Source: Piper betle (lineage: Eukaryota > Streptophyta > Magnoliopsida > Piperales > Piperaceae). From it: a stretch of 64,000 nucleotides of DNA. Where the stretch lies: contig JAURVB010000079.1 of the NCBI GenBank assembly GCA_033002965.1, positions 1-64,000 of the forward strand. Direction: 5' to 3'. Made by a program: the position numbers and the translations under genes. The notes under the pieces were generated by a model. It made no database searches. It saw nothing but the letters and a program-made list of their open reading frames with translations, and was not told where the DNA came from. Below, piece after piece: positions 1 through 14,011 of this stretch; positions within the stretch are counted from its first letter, which is position 1, and the number at the start of each line of letters is the position of its first letter.

Positions 1-430
1 TCAGAAATGACAATCTCTTCTTCATCCAACGGAACTCACATTTCAAAAACGACAATCTCCTCTTTATCAGACAGAATCACATATAAAAAATATATAAAAA
101 ATTATCATCGTCTGCAATCACAATCACAATCTCCTCTTCATCAGACGGAACTCACATATCAGAAATTATCATCGTCTGATAATCTCCTCTTCATTAGACT
201 CCCTTTAAATCATCAGGTTGAAGGAAACTCCGACAATTGGTGTAGGCAAATACCAAATCTCCTAATATCTTCATCAGACTGCTTTTAAATCATCACGTGG
301 AACCCATAAAGGAAACTCCGACAATCGGCGTAGGCAAATACCAAATCTCCTAATATAGTAACCAGGTGGAACTCATGAAGAAAACTCCGACAATCGGTGT
401 AGGTAAATACCAAATCTCATAATATCGTAA
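1..430. repeat. Imperfect repeats flanking a small LTR-element relic
   Basis: The segment is built from loosely repeated phrases. A unit beginning with GGAAACTCCGACAAT or a close variant and running through a run like AAATACCAAATCTC recurs near 223, 311 and 379. An AATCTCCTCTTCATCAGA-like phrase recurs several times before that. No coding signal is visible. It lies directly left of a reversed primer-binding-site-like sequence, so it may be the interior of a short non-autonomous LTR element (TRIM-like) on the minus strand. That assignment is inference. Confidence 0.4.
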
Positions 431-432
431 CC

Positions 433-606
433 TGGCTCTGATACCACTATTGGCACCTTTAGGCCCCCAAAGGGACTTGCAATAGGTGTCATGAGCCTTT
501 CTTAATCCAAAAGTTAACTCAAGGAATAAAGTTTTCCTATTAGTCTATATATAAGCCAATAACATCATTCACGACCGATGTGGGATAAACCCAATAATTT
601 TAAACA
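433..606 (-). mobile_element. Possible relic of a small LTR element (PBS plus short LTR)
   Basis: Positions 433-446 read TGGCTCTGATACCA, the reverse complement of the initiator-tRNA-Met primer-binding site used by many plant LTR retrotransposons (TGGTATCAGAGCCA). Just to the right, TGGCACC at 451 opens a stretch that could be a minus-strand LTR of about 150 bp, ending in CA near 606. The far boundary and the second LTR were not found, so only the PBS-like match is solid. Confidence 0.35.
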
Positions 607-2900
607 TAACTCGACTCGATTGTAATATTTCTGATTCGTTTCTTAGATGAACCAAAATTGGGGTGTTGTGGAAGTTTAAAGTTTAATATTGTTGAATGCT
701 ACATGTTTTATTTTGTCAAGTTTTAATCATGATATAGTCAAGTCATTTCATTCATTCATTTTCCTCGTATAAAATTTTACTTATGTATAATTTTATTATC
801 TCGTTCAAATTAGGATCATGTGTCGTAATTGCTGGTGCTTTATCAATATAATTACTTGAAATATTGTATATTTCTTTGACAGTCTTGGTTGGACTGAGCC
901 CAGATTCGACCACTATGTGTCGAGTATAACTGAGGTTAATGAATTGACTAAGTCCAACACGAAGACGCACCTTTAAAATTATTTGAAAAAATAAAATATT
1001 AGCCCCCATGTCAAAAGAGGTGATAGTGTGCAATGGTGCAAGACGACTCATTATGCACTTATAATACCAAGAGGGTGAGCCAATAATAAATATCCGTAAC
1101 TACAAGCCGTGGGCGACTTAGCATGTGTACGCATACATGTGATTGTAGCTAAATGGGGCAGCTATCCCTTTCGTCATAATTGGAAGTCGACATAGGCTCA
1201 TAATTACTAAAAGACTCAATTAATAATGTTGTGGAATATATAATCTTCTTTCTTGTAATTATATAGTTTACTGTTTTTATCACTAACGTGGAATTGCCTC
1301 TTTATGCATGAGCATAGATTGATGGGTTAGAGTTGGGACAGCTGGATGACTATGTTATTAGACTATTGATTTTTTCTTATTTTAGTTGTTATTATAATTA
1401 TGGCATGTTTGCATGACAGTTGGATTTCGATTTGTTTCATAGGTCTTAGTTGATTCCAAACATTGGCTATCTTATATCTTATTTCTTAGCATGATTTAGA
1501 ATTTGAATTTTAGTAAAAAAATTATGTCATGGATTTATTTATGATGTTGATAAATTAATAAAAAATTAATTTACAATACACTTAGTTTCATACTGTCACA
1601 TTTGACCCGTGGCTCGAAAGTGGCCGAACACATTCTATTAGATTCTATGAATACACACGTGAAGCCAAGTTTAATTTGATGAACATGCCTACCTGGGTCT
1701 TTTGATTCAATGACAAACCATAATTTAAAATAGTATATAAGTTATTGCATCAAATTTATAGTTAATATAGAATATATTTTGTTTAACCAGGTTAAATCAA
1801 GTTAGAATAAATTTTATAAATCATAAATAAAATATTTATTGGATATTAAAAATGTATTTTGGCATCAATATTTAATTAAATATGGGTCAAAATGACGTTA
1901 GTTTTTTCAAAACAAGTTTGTTTAAATATTTTATATTAAAAAATACAATACGAATTAAAATAATACAAAAAGTGTACATTGTTTCGAATTTTGAGATTGT
2001 AGGTAGTACATAAGATAAACTTTATTTGACAACACTCTAGTTTTTCACTCTATTTGTGTTTCAACATTTCTTGTATTATACTTAATTTTAGCCCAGCTAA
2101 TAATTTTTTGGGCTTATTAATACTTATTTAATATAAAATTATTATTAATGATTATTATTAGAAAAACATTGAAGTAGAGTCATAATAAAATTAAGAATTT
2201 CAAAATATTGATAAATTTTAATATATTTATAATTATAGTACTAAAATTAAAGGTTGTTACTTAATAATACATACTTAAATTTATTTTTACATATTTTGAT
2301 TTATTTATTTATTTATCTATATTTTATTATCTATTATTAAGAAAAAAACTTACAGAATAATTCTCTCAAATAAAAATCATTTAAAAGATAAATTCCTTTT
2401 AATTATTAAAATCTTTTAGATCACCTTTAATATTTATATACAACTATATATTTTTATTAAAATTAAATTAAAATTTATTATTTTATTTATAAATTAATTT
2501 TGTATATTTTGAATATATAATAATGATAAATTTTTAATATATCTGGCACATCTTTTCGTTATTTGACTAATATATTATTTAAAATTATTAAGAAAATAAT
2601 TATAAGGCATTCAGCTGCAATATAAAATTTTGTCAAACTTTTTAATTTTTTGCATTTATAAAAGTGAAAAGTGATATAGGTAGGCAAAGGAGAAGGGAAG
2701 GACATGCATTCAAAAAATAATTAAGGCTCGACCTTATTATTTTATGAAGCTTTTGAATTCGGCCTCTACTTAGATTACTATTATATATTTTTGTCAATAT
2801 TTTGTCAAACACCTTTTTATCGGTTATTATTATTAATTTATATTTTTCATAATAATAAGTATACCAAACATCCTTAATCAGAACGGTAATCCCAAAGTAG
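607..2900. other. AT-rich intergenic region upstream of PRP39
   Basis: Strongly AT-rich spacer with no open frame that resembles a known protein. The short frames present have no domain and are interrupted by AT-rich runs. No RNA gene was recognised. Confidence 0.5.
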
Positions 2901-2932
2901 TACAAGCCCCCGGGGCACCCATACCCGGGCGA

Positions 2933-2956
2933 CCCGCGTACCCGCGTACCCGCGTA
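2933..2956 (+). repeat. Three exact tandem copies of the 8-mer CCCGCGTA in the PRP39 promoter region
   Basis: CCCGCGTA is repeated three times without interruption, followed by CCGCCGGCCGCGG. This is a sudden GC-rich island directly after 2 kb of AT-rich DNA and just before the likely transcribed leader of PRP39 (about 2970-3180, rich in CT as plant 5' leaders often are). It is probably part of the core promoter or a CpG-rich start region. The function is inferred from position only. Confidence 0.45.
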
Positions 2957-3902
2957 CCCGCCGGCCGCGGTTAAAACCTCGCGGTCTGCCCTACTCGCTC
3001 CCCGCCGTTGTGTCTCCCTCGCGCACTACGGCTCTAGGGTTGCGCAGCGAATCAGCACCTGCGTCTCCAGCTACCACAATTTTCCTCACCTTCTCCTTCG
3101 CTTCTCCTTCTTCCGTTCTTCCTCGGTCTGGTGCTCGCTTCTGTCTCTCGCTCTCTCTTGATTTTTTTCGTTTTTTAATGTAAAATTCATCGAGTTTCGT
3201 GTGATTTAGAATACTTTGCTGTGATTTAGATTTTTTCAGTTTTTTATAAACTGTGAGGTGTGATGCTGTTGTGATATATGCCCTGTTCGGCCGTTTTTGC
3301 TGTAGTAAATGTTTGAACGGATCGGTGGATTTCTCTGTGTTGTGTATGAAATGGAGAATAGGGAGTTGGTGTTGGTTATTCTTGCATACCCTGTATTGGG
3401 TGCTGTTTGAATTCATTTATAAATTGTTTTGAAGTTTAAATTCAAAAAAAAGTTAGTCCGATAGTTCATGTGAGTATGGTAAGATTTTTTTACTTTTATA
3501 TTGTTTAAACGCGTGTAATAAGTGAATAGGTGTGTGGATTGAGGATTTTGATTCAATTGGTTATTCCAACATGTAAAAACAGCTTATTTCCCCTGAAAAT
3601 GTAGTTCTTGCTATAAATTTCTGCTACTTCCATTTTCCATATACTCGGGTGTAGTGAGCGTGAATCTTATCAGTTTGTGTATGCTTTGATTGATGTGGTA
3701 TCAAATCAGTAGGGCCTTTTTCTTGTTTGAAAAAGAAAACTCTTTATTAAATGGATTGGATCGTTTGCTCATCTCATCATGTACACTGATTCAGACAAGT
3801 TCTTTAACTGCTTCATTTGTTTATCGTACTGATTAGTATCCATTATGAGAGAAAAGAATCTAATTTGGAGTTCATTCTGATCCATTTCCAGTAACTTGGA
3901 TA

Positions 3903-6900
3903 ATGACCAGCAGTGAAGCTCAAACCGTTCATACCTCGAGTGTGGCTGAGAATCAGTCTGTTGGCTACTCTTATGATGTGTGTTCAGCAAGCAATCTTAC
4001 TACTGATGTTAGTGCTCCTGCAAATCCAACATTAATTATGCCTCCAGTAGATGAGGCTTATGCCTTGCCAAATGGATCCAGTTTAAGTGACGGGAATTTG
4101 CATGGCACAGACTCTATGATGCCTGTTAATCAGGAAATTGCTAGTAGAGAGTATCAAAACGAGCAAGATGCTTCTGTTCCTGTGGCGAGCCATCCAATTG
4201 CTGATAGTTCTACAAATGGAAATGTTGCTGCACAAAATGAATATGCCTTGGGAGAGCAGCAACATGAAAAGAATTCTGGTATGTCTTATATTAATATCTG
4301 GGCTGGAAATACCTCCTAATAGTGGTTGCTTATTTTTTTTAGCCTGATAAAATCTAGATTTTGTTAACCTACTTTTCAGTGTTTTCTACGCTTTGGGGTG
4401 TGCTTTGTTTTGTTCAAATTTTCCTGTAAGCAATTCTTTTGGCATTGATGATTGCATTTAAAGTTTTCTTTAGTGATGTTTCTGACCTCTTCAACAACAA
4501 CTACTTAAAAGCAAGTATTTCATTGCCCAAAATTTATCAATGACATAGTTAAAAATAAAGCTAGCAATTCTCAAATGGAGTTGAGTTTTTGTGATGCAGA
4601 GTTCGTGGAAAGATAATGTCATTTGTTTTGTTTTGTGTTTCCTCTCTGCCAAGATAAAAAAATGCTAGTTGGTTAATTTTCCAAAATGGGATTCTTTCTG
4701 CTTTAAGAGTTAAGGCTTTAGTTTGTAATAAATTTTTACATTTTTTGAGCTGTAATTATTGTTGTTTCCTTTAATAAGGTTCATCTGCTGAAGAAGAGAG
4801 ATTATGGAGTGTAGTGACAGAAAATTGCCTGGATTTTGACGCTTGGACTGCTCTTATCCAAGAAACAGAGAAGGTGGAAGAGGTAGCTATATTAACTTAC
4901 TACATCAGTTTTTTCTTCTGTCATTTGCTCTCATGGTTCATAGTTTTGAATTATCTGGGGTCCCCTTGTGATACTTTTTCTTGTGGTTGGTATTTTTATT
5001 GTCATCTTAAAACACTTGTGCCATGAAACAGATGGTATGTTAAAGTACTTGCCGCATTTCTTTGTAAGGTTATGTAGGAAAGCTTACCGGCCAGTCATGT
5101 CTATAAGTACACAGGATCATCCCAAAGAAAGTTTAATTTGGTAATTGTAAAGGCATCATTTGCAAGACATTTGTTGTTGGACATAAACCACAATCAACTT
5201 GACTATAGTTTGCTCATAGTGCTCAATTTTGGCGAGATGATGTCAGCACTGATATGTTACGATCCCAGAGGCCAAGGGAAAAACATTGTTATACGTTTCC
5301 TGGTTTGATTTTTATCATGATTTAAACTGCACTTTGTGTATCTTTCTCAGAGGTGTTAAGTGGTGAGGCATGAGGACTGATTGCATTCTGTGCTTGCTGT
5401 ATACCCTATTGATTTAACTATTGTACAAATTGACTGACCCTTGATAATTTGCTCTGTCTTTTTACAGGTTAATATAGCAAAAATACGAAAAGTATATGAT
5501 GCATTCTTTGTGGAATTTCCCTTGTGTTATGGTTACTGGAAAAAGTATGCAGATCATGAGGCGCATTTTGGAAATATGGACAAAGTTGTAGAAGTATATG
5601 AACGGGCAGTTCAGGCTGTGACATATTCTGTTGACATGTGGTTACATTATTGTACCTTTGCTATATTGACATATGATGATCAGGATACAGTTAGAAGGTA
5701 GCACGATCATACAGTTTCAGATATTACCACTTATATGATATGACAGATGAAGGCGCAATTTGATCTTTATTTTTGAACAATTGTATGTAATGCTAGTTCA
5801 TTAGCACGCAAACTGTTTCTATTTGCCAAATGCAATCTTTATAAAAAATTGACCTTGAATAATATGTACTTGATCTTTCATGATTTTGACATATGACCTC
5901 ATTCTTTTCTAAATGATTGGGTTGTAGGCTCTTTGAACGAGGATTGGCATATGTTGGCAGTGATTATTTGTCTGCTCCTCTATGGGATAAATACATCGAG
6001 TATGAGTACTCACAACAGCAATGGAGTAATCTGGCTTCGATTTACTCAAGAATATTGGAAAATCCTATCCAACAACTTGACCGCTTTTACAACAGGTAAC
6101 AATGCAATATGTAACTGGACTAGATTTTAGCATTTTAAACATTTCTAAATGTTTCCACTTACAGTTTCAAGGAGCTGGCAACACACCGCCCTTTGTCAGA
6201 AATTCAGACTGCGGAGGAAGTTGCAGCCATGGTAGCATCTGTTGCTATTGAAATTCCTGGGGCTGATGGATTAGAAACTGAGTCTAATCCACTTGACCAA
6301 TCAATTCCAGCATCTACAAAACCAGTTTTGACTGAAGCGGAGGAGTTGGAGAAGTACATGGCCAAACGGGAAGATATATATACAAAAACTAAAGAATATG
6401 AATCTAAGATCATAGTCTTTGAAACAGCAATTCGAAGGCCATACTTCCATGTAAGACCCCTTGATGATATTCAGCTCGAGAATTGGCATAATTTCATCGA
6501 TTTTGTTGAGAGAGAAAATGATATGAACAAGGTACGTTTAATATATTCTCCCATTTGATTTGCCTGGTTCAGTTCTTTTGTCTTATAAAGTCCCAAAATT
6601 TTTGTTAAATCAGTTTTTAATACCACTGGAGAAGTTTTCATGTACTTACGGTTTTAGTCATGTTTGGGTGCATCATATGCTTATTGTGGCTAGAGTCTTG
6701 GATGAAGCTACTTTTAAAACGGGAAATTGAACTGAGAGCTCATCATTTGGTCTCAGTGAGGCTAAGTACTTTTCAAGTTCCTCATTTGTAGATGGAGATT
6801 CAAGCTTCATACGCTGTTTAGCGTGATTTTTTTAAAATTCAAATCTCATACATGCAGGTATCTTGTTATCTACTTAAACCATCTATCTCTGACAGGAAAG

Positions 6901-9900
6901 GAGGGTCCCTCCTTTCATGTCGAGGGGCCTCCCTGATCAGCCACACTAAGTATTTCTTGTGCATATCTCTTCGTTGGTGTTTGAGTTTTTCACAGTTGTT
7001 AGCTCAATATCTACAGTATTGCTGATTTTATAGAATATTGTCTCAGATTGTAAAGTTGTACGAGAGATGCTTGATTGCCTGTGCAAATTATACCGAGTAC
7101 TGGATACGATATGTTTTGTGCATGCAAGCATGTGGCAGCATGGAGCTTGCTGAAAATGCTCTTATCCGTGCTACTCAAGTCTTTACCAAGGTACAGATCT
7201 TTGTTCTTTCCAATGTTAAATGTGGGATACTTCGTATTGAAATAACAGTTCTGCATGGTTATTTCAGAAACAACCGGATATTCATCTTTTTGCTGCCAGA
7301 TTTAAGGAGCTAAGTGGTGACATTTTGGGTGCACGTGCTGAGTATAAGCTTGTTCAAAATGAATTGTCTCCTGGTTTGCTGGAAGCTATAATTAAGCATG
7401 CAAATATGGAATTTCGAATAGTAAGATCACACCTTAAGCCTGATGTGTTTTTTATTGGGAAGCTTGTCTAATATGTTCTTTTTAATAATTATTATGCAGG
7501 GGCAAAAGGAAGCCGCTTTCTTAGTATATGAAGATGCTATCTCTATTGAGCGACAAAAAGAAGGATCTTTGATTTTTTCTAGTCTTTTGATTCAGTATTC
7601 TAGGTTTCTTTCTTTGGTAAGTGCTCTCAACTACTCCTCTGATCGTTTCTTTTCAGTTAAATGTTGCTTTGTATTTTGCTGGAAGTTTAGTTTGTGGAGA
7701 AATACTGAAAAGAAGAAATTACTCCATTCAACTAATGTAGGGTTTAATCGAGGTCCAGTTGCAACTGTATATTGTGGCTTTTTTTGCCATCTTTACTGTC
7801 AGTGAAATTCATTTTATGTCTTTTACATGATGTTTTTTGATTGTATTTATTGGGTTCTGTGTTTCAGGTTGCTGGAGATGTTGATAAGGCAAAAGAAGTA
7901 TTAGATGGATCCCTGGAGCATGTTCAGCTATCAAAGCCATTATTGGAGGTCTGCCATCTTTTGTTGAGCAGCATCTTCACCTGTGTCATTTGATCTTTTT
8001 CTGTACCTTGTTAGTTAATGGATTTTTTTTTACGCAGGCACTTATCCATCTGGAGTCAATTCAATCCTCTGCCAAACGAATTGATTATCTAGATTCAATT
8101 GTGGATAAATTCATAACATCAGAACCAGAGAATTTGTATGGTGCCAGGACCACTGACAAAGAAGAGCTGTCCAGTATTTATTTGGAGGTTAAAACAACTA
8201 GTATCAATAATTTAATTCAAAGTTCTCTTTTTAAGATTTGATTCTTGAACATGTTAATTTGGAGCCCCTGTTATTGTTTTTTCGGCTTGTTGGTCTATAT
8301 TTCGTTGAGTGTAAATTAACATCCAAAACCAAGCAAAGGAAAAGTAAATTCAGTTTTCTGATTATGGTAGGGTCCGCTCTGCATAGAATATTCAATATAT
8401 TCTCTACCTTGGAATTTCAGTTGTGTATGTGCATCTTTTTTTGTGAATGATTTTTTCTGCTTGGACTCTCATTTCTTTAGTAATTAATGGTATTTAAACT
8501 TTAGTAGTATGCATAAAAAAGATGTTTTTTAGGGAAAGAAAAAAGGGATCATGCTTTAGATAATTGCTGGTGGTTTTAAGCTTTTGTATTTATATTTAGA
8601 CTTTGTTTTTTGCTATCTATTACATGTATCATATTATGTGGAACTTTTTATTTTTGAATAAAAACGTGTTTCTTTAGGGATGAATGACAAGTTTGTGAAT
8701 TGCTTTGCACATTTTTAATTATAATTTTTTATTTCTTCAGTTTGATGTTAGGAATTATTGTCTAATTTAAAGCTTCTGTTGCCAGTGTGTAGAACTGACA
8801 AATCACTTCCTTGGTTCATTTCAGTTTCTAGATCTATTTGGCGACACCAATGCTATCAAGAAGGCTGACAACAGGCATGCAAAGCATTTTTTACGACAGA
8901 AAACTACATTGGGATCTAAAAAGAGAAGTGCTGAGGACTTCTTATCTTCAGATAGGACAAAGTTGGCAAGGACCTCTACTGATGTTCCTTCTTCGACTCA
9001 GTCAGTGGCCGGGGCTTACCCATATTTGCAAAGTCAGTGGACTTCAGCTTCTGTGGCACAGACCCAAGCTTGGCAACTACCTCAAGCTCCGGGACAAAAT
9101 TGGAGTGCTGGTTACAATCAACAAGTGAGTGATCAGAATTTGTTGTATATTCTCTGTTTTCATGTGCATAATCGATTTTATGCATGTTATTGTTTATTTC
9201 TCTTTTGTTGTTATCATAATGGTATTAGCACTTAGCAGCATAAGATGTTTGAATTGTTAATTGATTGCTCCTCTTTTTTCTTTCTTTTTCACAACCTTCA
9301 TTTTCTTCTCTCTTCCACTATCTAATTATTTCTTTTTTTACGGGGAGTAATCATATATTCATAAAAATAATCAGATTAGATAACCCTCCTGAAGTATCTT
9401 AACAAATATAATATGTATGGAGTAAATAACTCACCAATAATGACCATGCCTTATTTTTACCTTCAAATCATAACAAATAACTTCTAGGTCTAAAGATATA
9501 AATCTTCATAAATGATATTTATTCATCATAAATATCAAGAGATAAAACCTATTAGCTAAAATAAATTTTGTTGAAGCAAGAATTAGTTATTTTCGTCCTA
9601 GGGCACTAAACTCATTTTTAGCACAGATGTTGAATCAACTTTTATAACTGAATATTTAACTCATAGCAAGAAGAGAGCCTTGGGGCAATAAAAAAATTTC
9701 CCTCCTGCCATCCAACGAACCAAGTTGTAAGTAATCTCTTACAAAATAAAAGGTAAGATCATACCATCTGAATAGACCTTACCCCAAACCTTTGTCTAGG
9801 CTAGAAATGGTCATCCAATTAACTGATTTACTAACCATTTCAAATTAATTGAAACAGTAATAATGAAGAGTTTATTCATCGTATAAGGAAAATGGTGAAA

Positions 9901-12240
9901 AATATGGTTAATTTTGAGTGGAAAATTGGTCATTGAACGATCAGAAACATACCAAGGAAGAAATTATTAAAAACTTGTAAGATTGTTTATCTATTTTCAG
10001 CACTTGCTTATTTATGATTACTAGTATGTTGAGCTAGCAATAGTTTATCTCATGGTGGTTTTTGCCTCTGTAGACTATTTACCTGTTTCTCTTTGTTCGC
10101 GATATTAATTTGAGAAAATATTGAAAAGTTCATCATATTAATCTGGATTGGGCGTCCTTGGAGTGTGATTTTTTATCTGCTTACACTTTGTGCTACTGAG
10201 CCTACCAACGTGCATTTGAATAACCTGACTTGTTTATATTTCAGGGTAGGCTGGAAAATTATGTATCTAGAAATATTTGAAGTCTATCTTCTAGTTTGTG
10301 ATGATTTTCCTTTACTAATTTTTTTCTTGGTTTTTGGATGCAAGCATATTTTTGAAATTATTTGTGTGTATTATACTTCTCTGAGAAAAAAATTGTATGG
10401 TTGTTTTTTAAATAAATAAGCATTGCTTGATTTCTGCCCTGAATGGTTGCTACATTTATTTTCAATCTAATAATTTTTTTTGCCGAATTTTCGTGTCATA
10501 TTTAAATTGTCTTATACCCGTGCAGCATGAATTTAACATTCATGAGGGTTCAAGACAATAAGAACCTTGCAATTGATGGCTGATTATGTAGGGCATATAA
10601 ATCCTGAGTACATGAGATTTAAGGTGGTAGAATGTGATGATCTAACTGAATTTTCAATGAGCTTGATGATGCTTACCTAGGTCAATTTTATCCATTAAAT
10701 CTGGAAGATTTATTCTTTTCTGTTGCTTGGACTTCTGCTTTCAGGCAGCCTATGGTGGCTATACAGGATATCCTGGTTATACAAATCCACAAGTTCCTGC
10801 AGCTGCACCTCAAACTGGTGCTTATGGCTCCTATCCGTCAACATATCCTTCACAGGTATATCTACGTGGTTTGTGTCTATCTCTTGCTTCTACTATTCTT
10901 GTTTGACTAATAGGAAGAAAGACAACTCTTATGACTACTTGCGTTCTATTGAAAATGGATTCCTGTTCCCAGAAAGCTTTAGCGCATTAGTCATATATTG
11001 TTTATCTCATTTTTGCAATCATAAAAATATAGACGGCTAAGATGAAAATATGTCGGTTCCCTTGCATAAGCAACGGGAAGCTTGTCTTATGGATGCATGG
11101 TGCATGGTAGTTGGTCACTGTATATTTCTTAATATTTTATATTGTTTAGGTATTTCTAGAACTCTACCTTAGCAGATTAGTGAGCGCAACTATATGATTG
11201 CGCTCAAATATTTTTTGTTCAAAGTTGATCACCATTTTGTTGGGCATAAGATTTGTAAATTTTAGATGGTCTGGCCACTTAATAAAAAACTCTAGTTGGT
11301 AAGATAAGGAATCATTAAATATTTATTTCAACACTCTTTTACGTGCAAATAGATTTATAAAGCTTAGTTCATGAACAAATATAGGGTAAATAGTCCAGTG
11401 GACATAATATTGTAAATCAATATTTTTCTGCCCCAAGTATCGCCAGCGGGATTGAGATAGGGTAGTTCGGTATGGTATTAGTTTGGTTTGGTTATAGTTT
11501 GGTTGAACCAAAAATCAACCAAATTTAGTTCGGTTTGTTCGGTTGGTTTTCGGTCGAAACTAATTAAATTATATAAACCAATAAATGAAAAAAATCTTAT
11601 TCACTTCACTTTTTTCACTTTCTTTTTTCAATGTTGAACATGTACCTTCATGTATTTCTAGTCATCATGATATATATTAAAGGTTTATAAAATTATTATT
11701 TTGGTTTAATTCATTGAAAATAATTTATTTATTAAGATGAAAGTTTAATATATTATATATTGTTTACTTATTATACAATATCCCAAATTTGAACATTATA
11801 TGTGCAACTTTTCATAATAAGTTTGTAATTATCCCCAAATGTGTACTAATAATATTTTATTTCATAAATAAAACTTGAAAATAATTAAAGTGAACACTAA
11901 AGAATGAATTCTATTAATGATAGAAAGCATTATTTATTATTTTGGTTAGTTTGGTTAAAACTAAACCAAAACGAGTTTTCAATTGTAATTTGGGTTTTGT
12001 TTGGTAATCCAAATTACTTCAATTTGGTTCATCAGTAAGTGGTTAGTTTGGTTTTATACAAACCGACCAAATGATCAGCCCTAAGTACTATTATATCGCT
12101 TCTTGATGTCAGCTCATTTCCTGTTTCTTGTTTTGTCAATTGTACAGCAAGTTTATCCTCCCCAGTCTACTCCAGCTTTTCCTGCTCAGCAGCAACCACC
12201 TTCATCCTCACAAGCATCATACTATGGAAGTTTTTATTGA
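3903..12240 (+). CDS. PRP39: Pre-mRNA-processing factor 39 (U1 snRNP-associated HAT-repeat protein)
   Basis: PRP39 is a U1 snRNP-associated protein of half-a-TPR (HAT) repeats that helps 5' splice-site selection in the nucleus. Thirteen coding exons read through consensus GT-AG introns: 3903-4278, 4779-4882, 5468-5697, 5928-6095, 6165-6531, 7047-7190, 7268-7420, 7500-7616, 7868-7948, 8038-8187, 8825-9124, 10745-10855 and 12148-12240. They total 2394 nt, that is 797 aa plus a TGA stop, with no frameshift. Recognisable family blocks are [71 protein letters not shown] and [15 protein letters not shown]. The tail is rich in Q, P, Y and A, as in Arabidopsis PRP39-1. The first exon is acidic, low in complexity and poorly conserved, so the exact start (ATG 3903) is likely but not proven. 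A leader of about 900 nt upstream may contain a 5'-UTR intron. Confidence 0.93.
9125..10744 (+). other. Long PRP39 intron 11
   Basis: This 1620-bp AT-rich intron lies between QQ|GTGAGT and TTTCAG|GCAGCC. It contains no convincing gene or transposon. Short frames inside it are chance. Confidence 0.7.
11440..12090. repeat. GGTTTGGTT-rich insertion in PRP39 intron 12
   Basis: Intron 12 (10856-12147) contains a segment of about 650 bp. Both ends are full of GGTTTGGTT, TTCGGTT and AACCAAA motifs (about 11470-11580 and 11940-12080), and the middle is very AT-rich. This looks like a dispersed plant repeat inserted in the intron. No clear TIRs or target duplication were identified, so its class is unknown. 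Confidence 0.4.
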
Positions 12241-14011
12241 AATTTAGCTACTGGGTAGCTTACTTTTTATGTGAACCAGGATATATTGTTTTCTTCATAT
12301 TTGCCTTTGGATTAAAAAAAGTGTACGCCATGTATGGTTCTTTTTTTATTGGTTAGGTTTCGTCATGGTAGAAGTTCTAACACTCACCGTAGTGCCTTGC
12401 AATTGGAACCGAGGATTTTCTTAGTTAGAAAACAGAGCCTGGCCATTGTGGAGCTATGTCAATTTCTTTTACGTATTTAGTTGTGAAGTTCGCGATTGTA
12501 TAAATGGGCATCACTAGATATAATTACCCGTAAGACCTTGATGATTTTGTAAATTACTTCTTAATTTATTAGAAAAAATGTTAGTTATTTTATTAAGTAA
12601 TTTAATTAAAGAAAAATTGGACTCTTTATTTGAGTAAGTACTAAGTTTGATTGATTATTGAGGGATATGATTCAACAAAGAATAATAATATGTAGCAGTA
12701 CATTTCAACTAGGATTAAATATTCATGTTCGATCAGATTATAAACTATTTAGATAGTATCATCATCGTAAATTGATTTTGGTTTTGGTGTTTTGGTAAGT
12801 GAAAAGACTATGAATGATATGTCATTGTTCTTAATCTAATAATATGATAATGTTTTTGAAAATTAAAAATTTTAACCTAAAAAGTACATATCATTGTAGA
12901 TTGGAGGGGGAAACTGCGATTTCTTCACCCTTTAACTAATCAATACCTCCTAATATTAAACAATTGTTTTTATATGCTTACATTTTGTTTCGGTCATTTT
13001 TGTGTTTTTGTTGATTCTTGCCCTATAACAATTTTACGTGTTCATCAATACATTTTTAATTTAAAATTATTGTTATTATTATTTATTAGTAAAGATATAG
13101 AGAATAATTATACTCAAATTAAGAATTACAAAACTAATTTTAAGTTTGAATACATATTAAATTTATAATTTCACAGGTTATTATTTCTTTATTCATTCAT
13201 TTGTTTACATATTGTTTTTTTGCTATTAAGGAAAAATTAAGAGCATAATTGTATTCAAATAAAAATCTTTTAAAAATAAATTCTATTTAATGAGTTAAAT
13301 TTTTACTTATTAAAATTAATTTTAATATTTGTAACCAATTATATTTTTATTAAAATTAAATAAATACTCGTTATTATTATTTAAAAATAATACAGGAATT
13401 TTTTTGAAACTAATTTTCTATATTTTTAATGTATATTTCTTTTGCTTTTTATATATATTGTTATAAAGAAACTAGTCACTAAAAACAAATCTACAAAATC
13501 AAACATTTCCAATTTTTTTCACAAATCCTGATAGAAAACTGAAACAAGTTCTACTATCAAACTTTAAAAAAAAACTTTGTTCAAATCAAAGTATAACGAT
13601 TTCTGAGACAAAATAAATTATAATTTTTTTAAACAAAAACGATGTTACAAGAAGAGAAGAAAAAAATTATTTTAAACAAAATACAAAATTATTTTAATGA
13701 AATATTTGTTTCTAGAATACAATAACAATATAAAAATTTTATAAATAAATTTAATTTTATGTTAAAAATAAGTAAAAATATTATATAGTACTTAGTCAAG
13801 AGTACTGTCGTGCTCTGGGCAAATTTGATTCAACTTATATATAATCTCCATTTGAAAGCCAAACAGTGGAGCGAAGTGTCACAAGATCTCTAATTTAACA
13901 GTCATGAGCACAATAAACCCGTGCGCAGCATATCTCTAACTATCACGAGTGATTATTATATGCTGTAATTGTGCAACCCTTTTACAGATTACTAATATTT
14001 GTAAAAGCCCC
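12241..14011. other. PRP39 3' UTR and AT-rich spacer between convergent genes
   Basis: The first roughly 300 bp are probably the PRP39 3' UTR. The remainder is AT-rich spacer, with no supported gene, up to the end of the convergent PPO gene. Confidence 0.5.
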
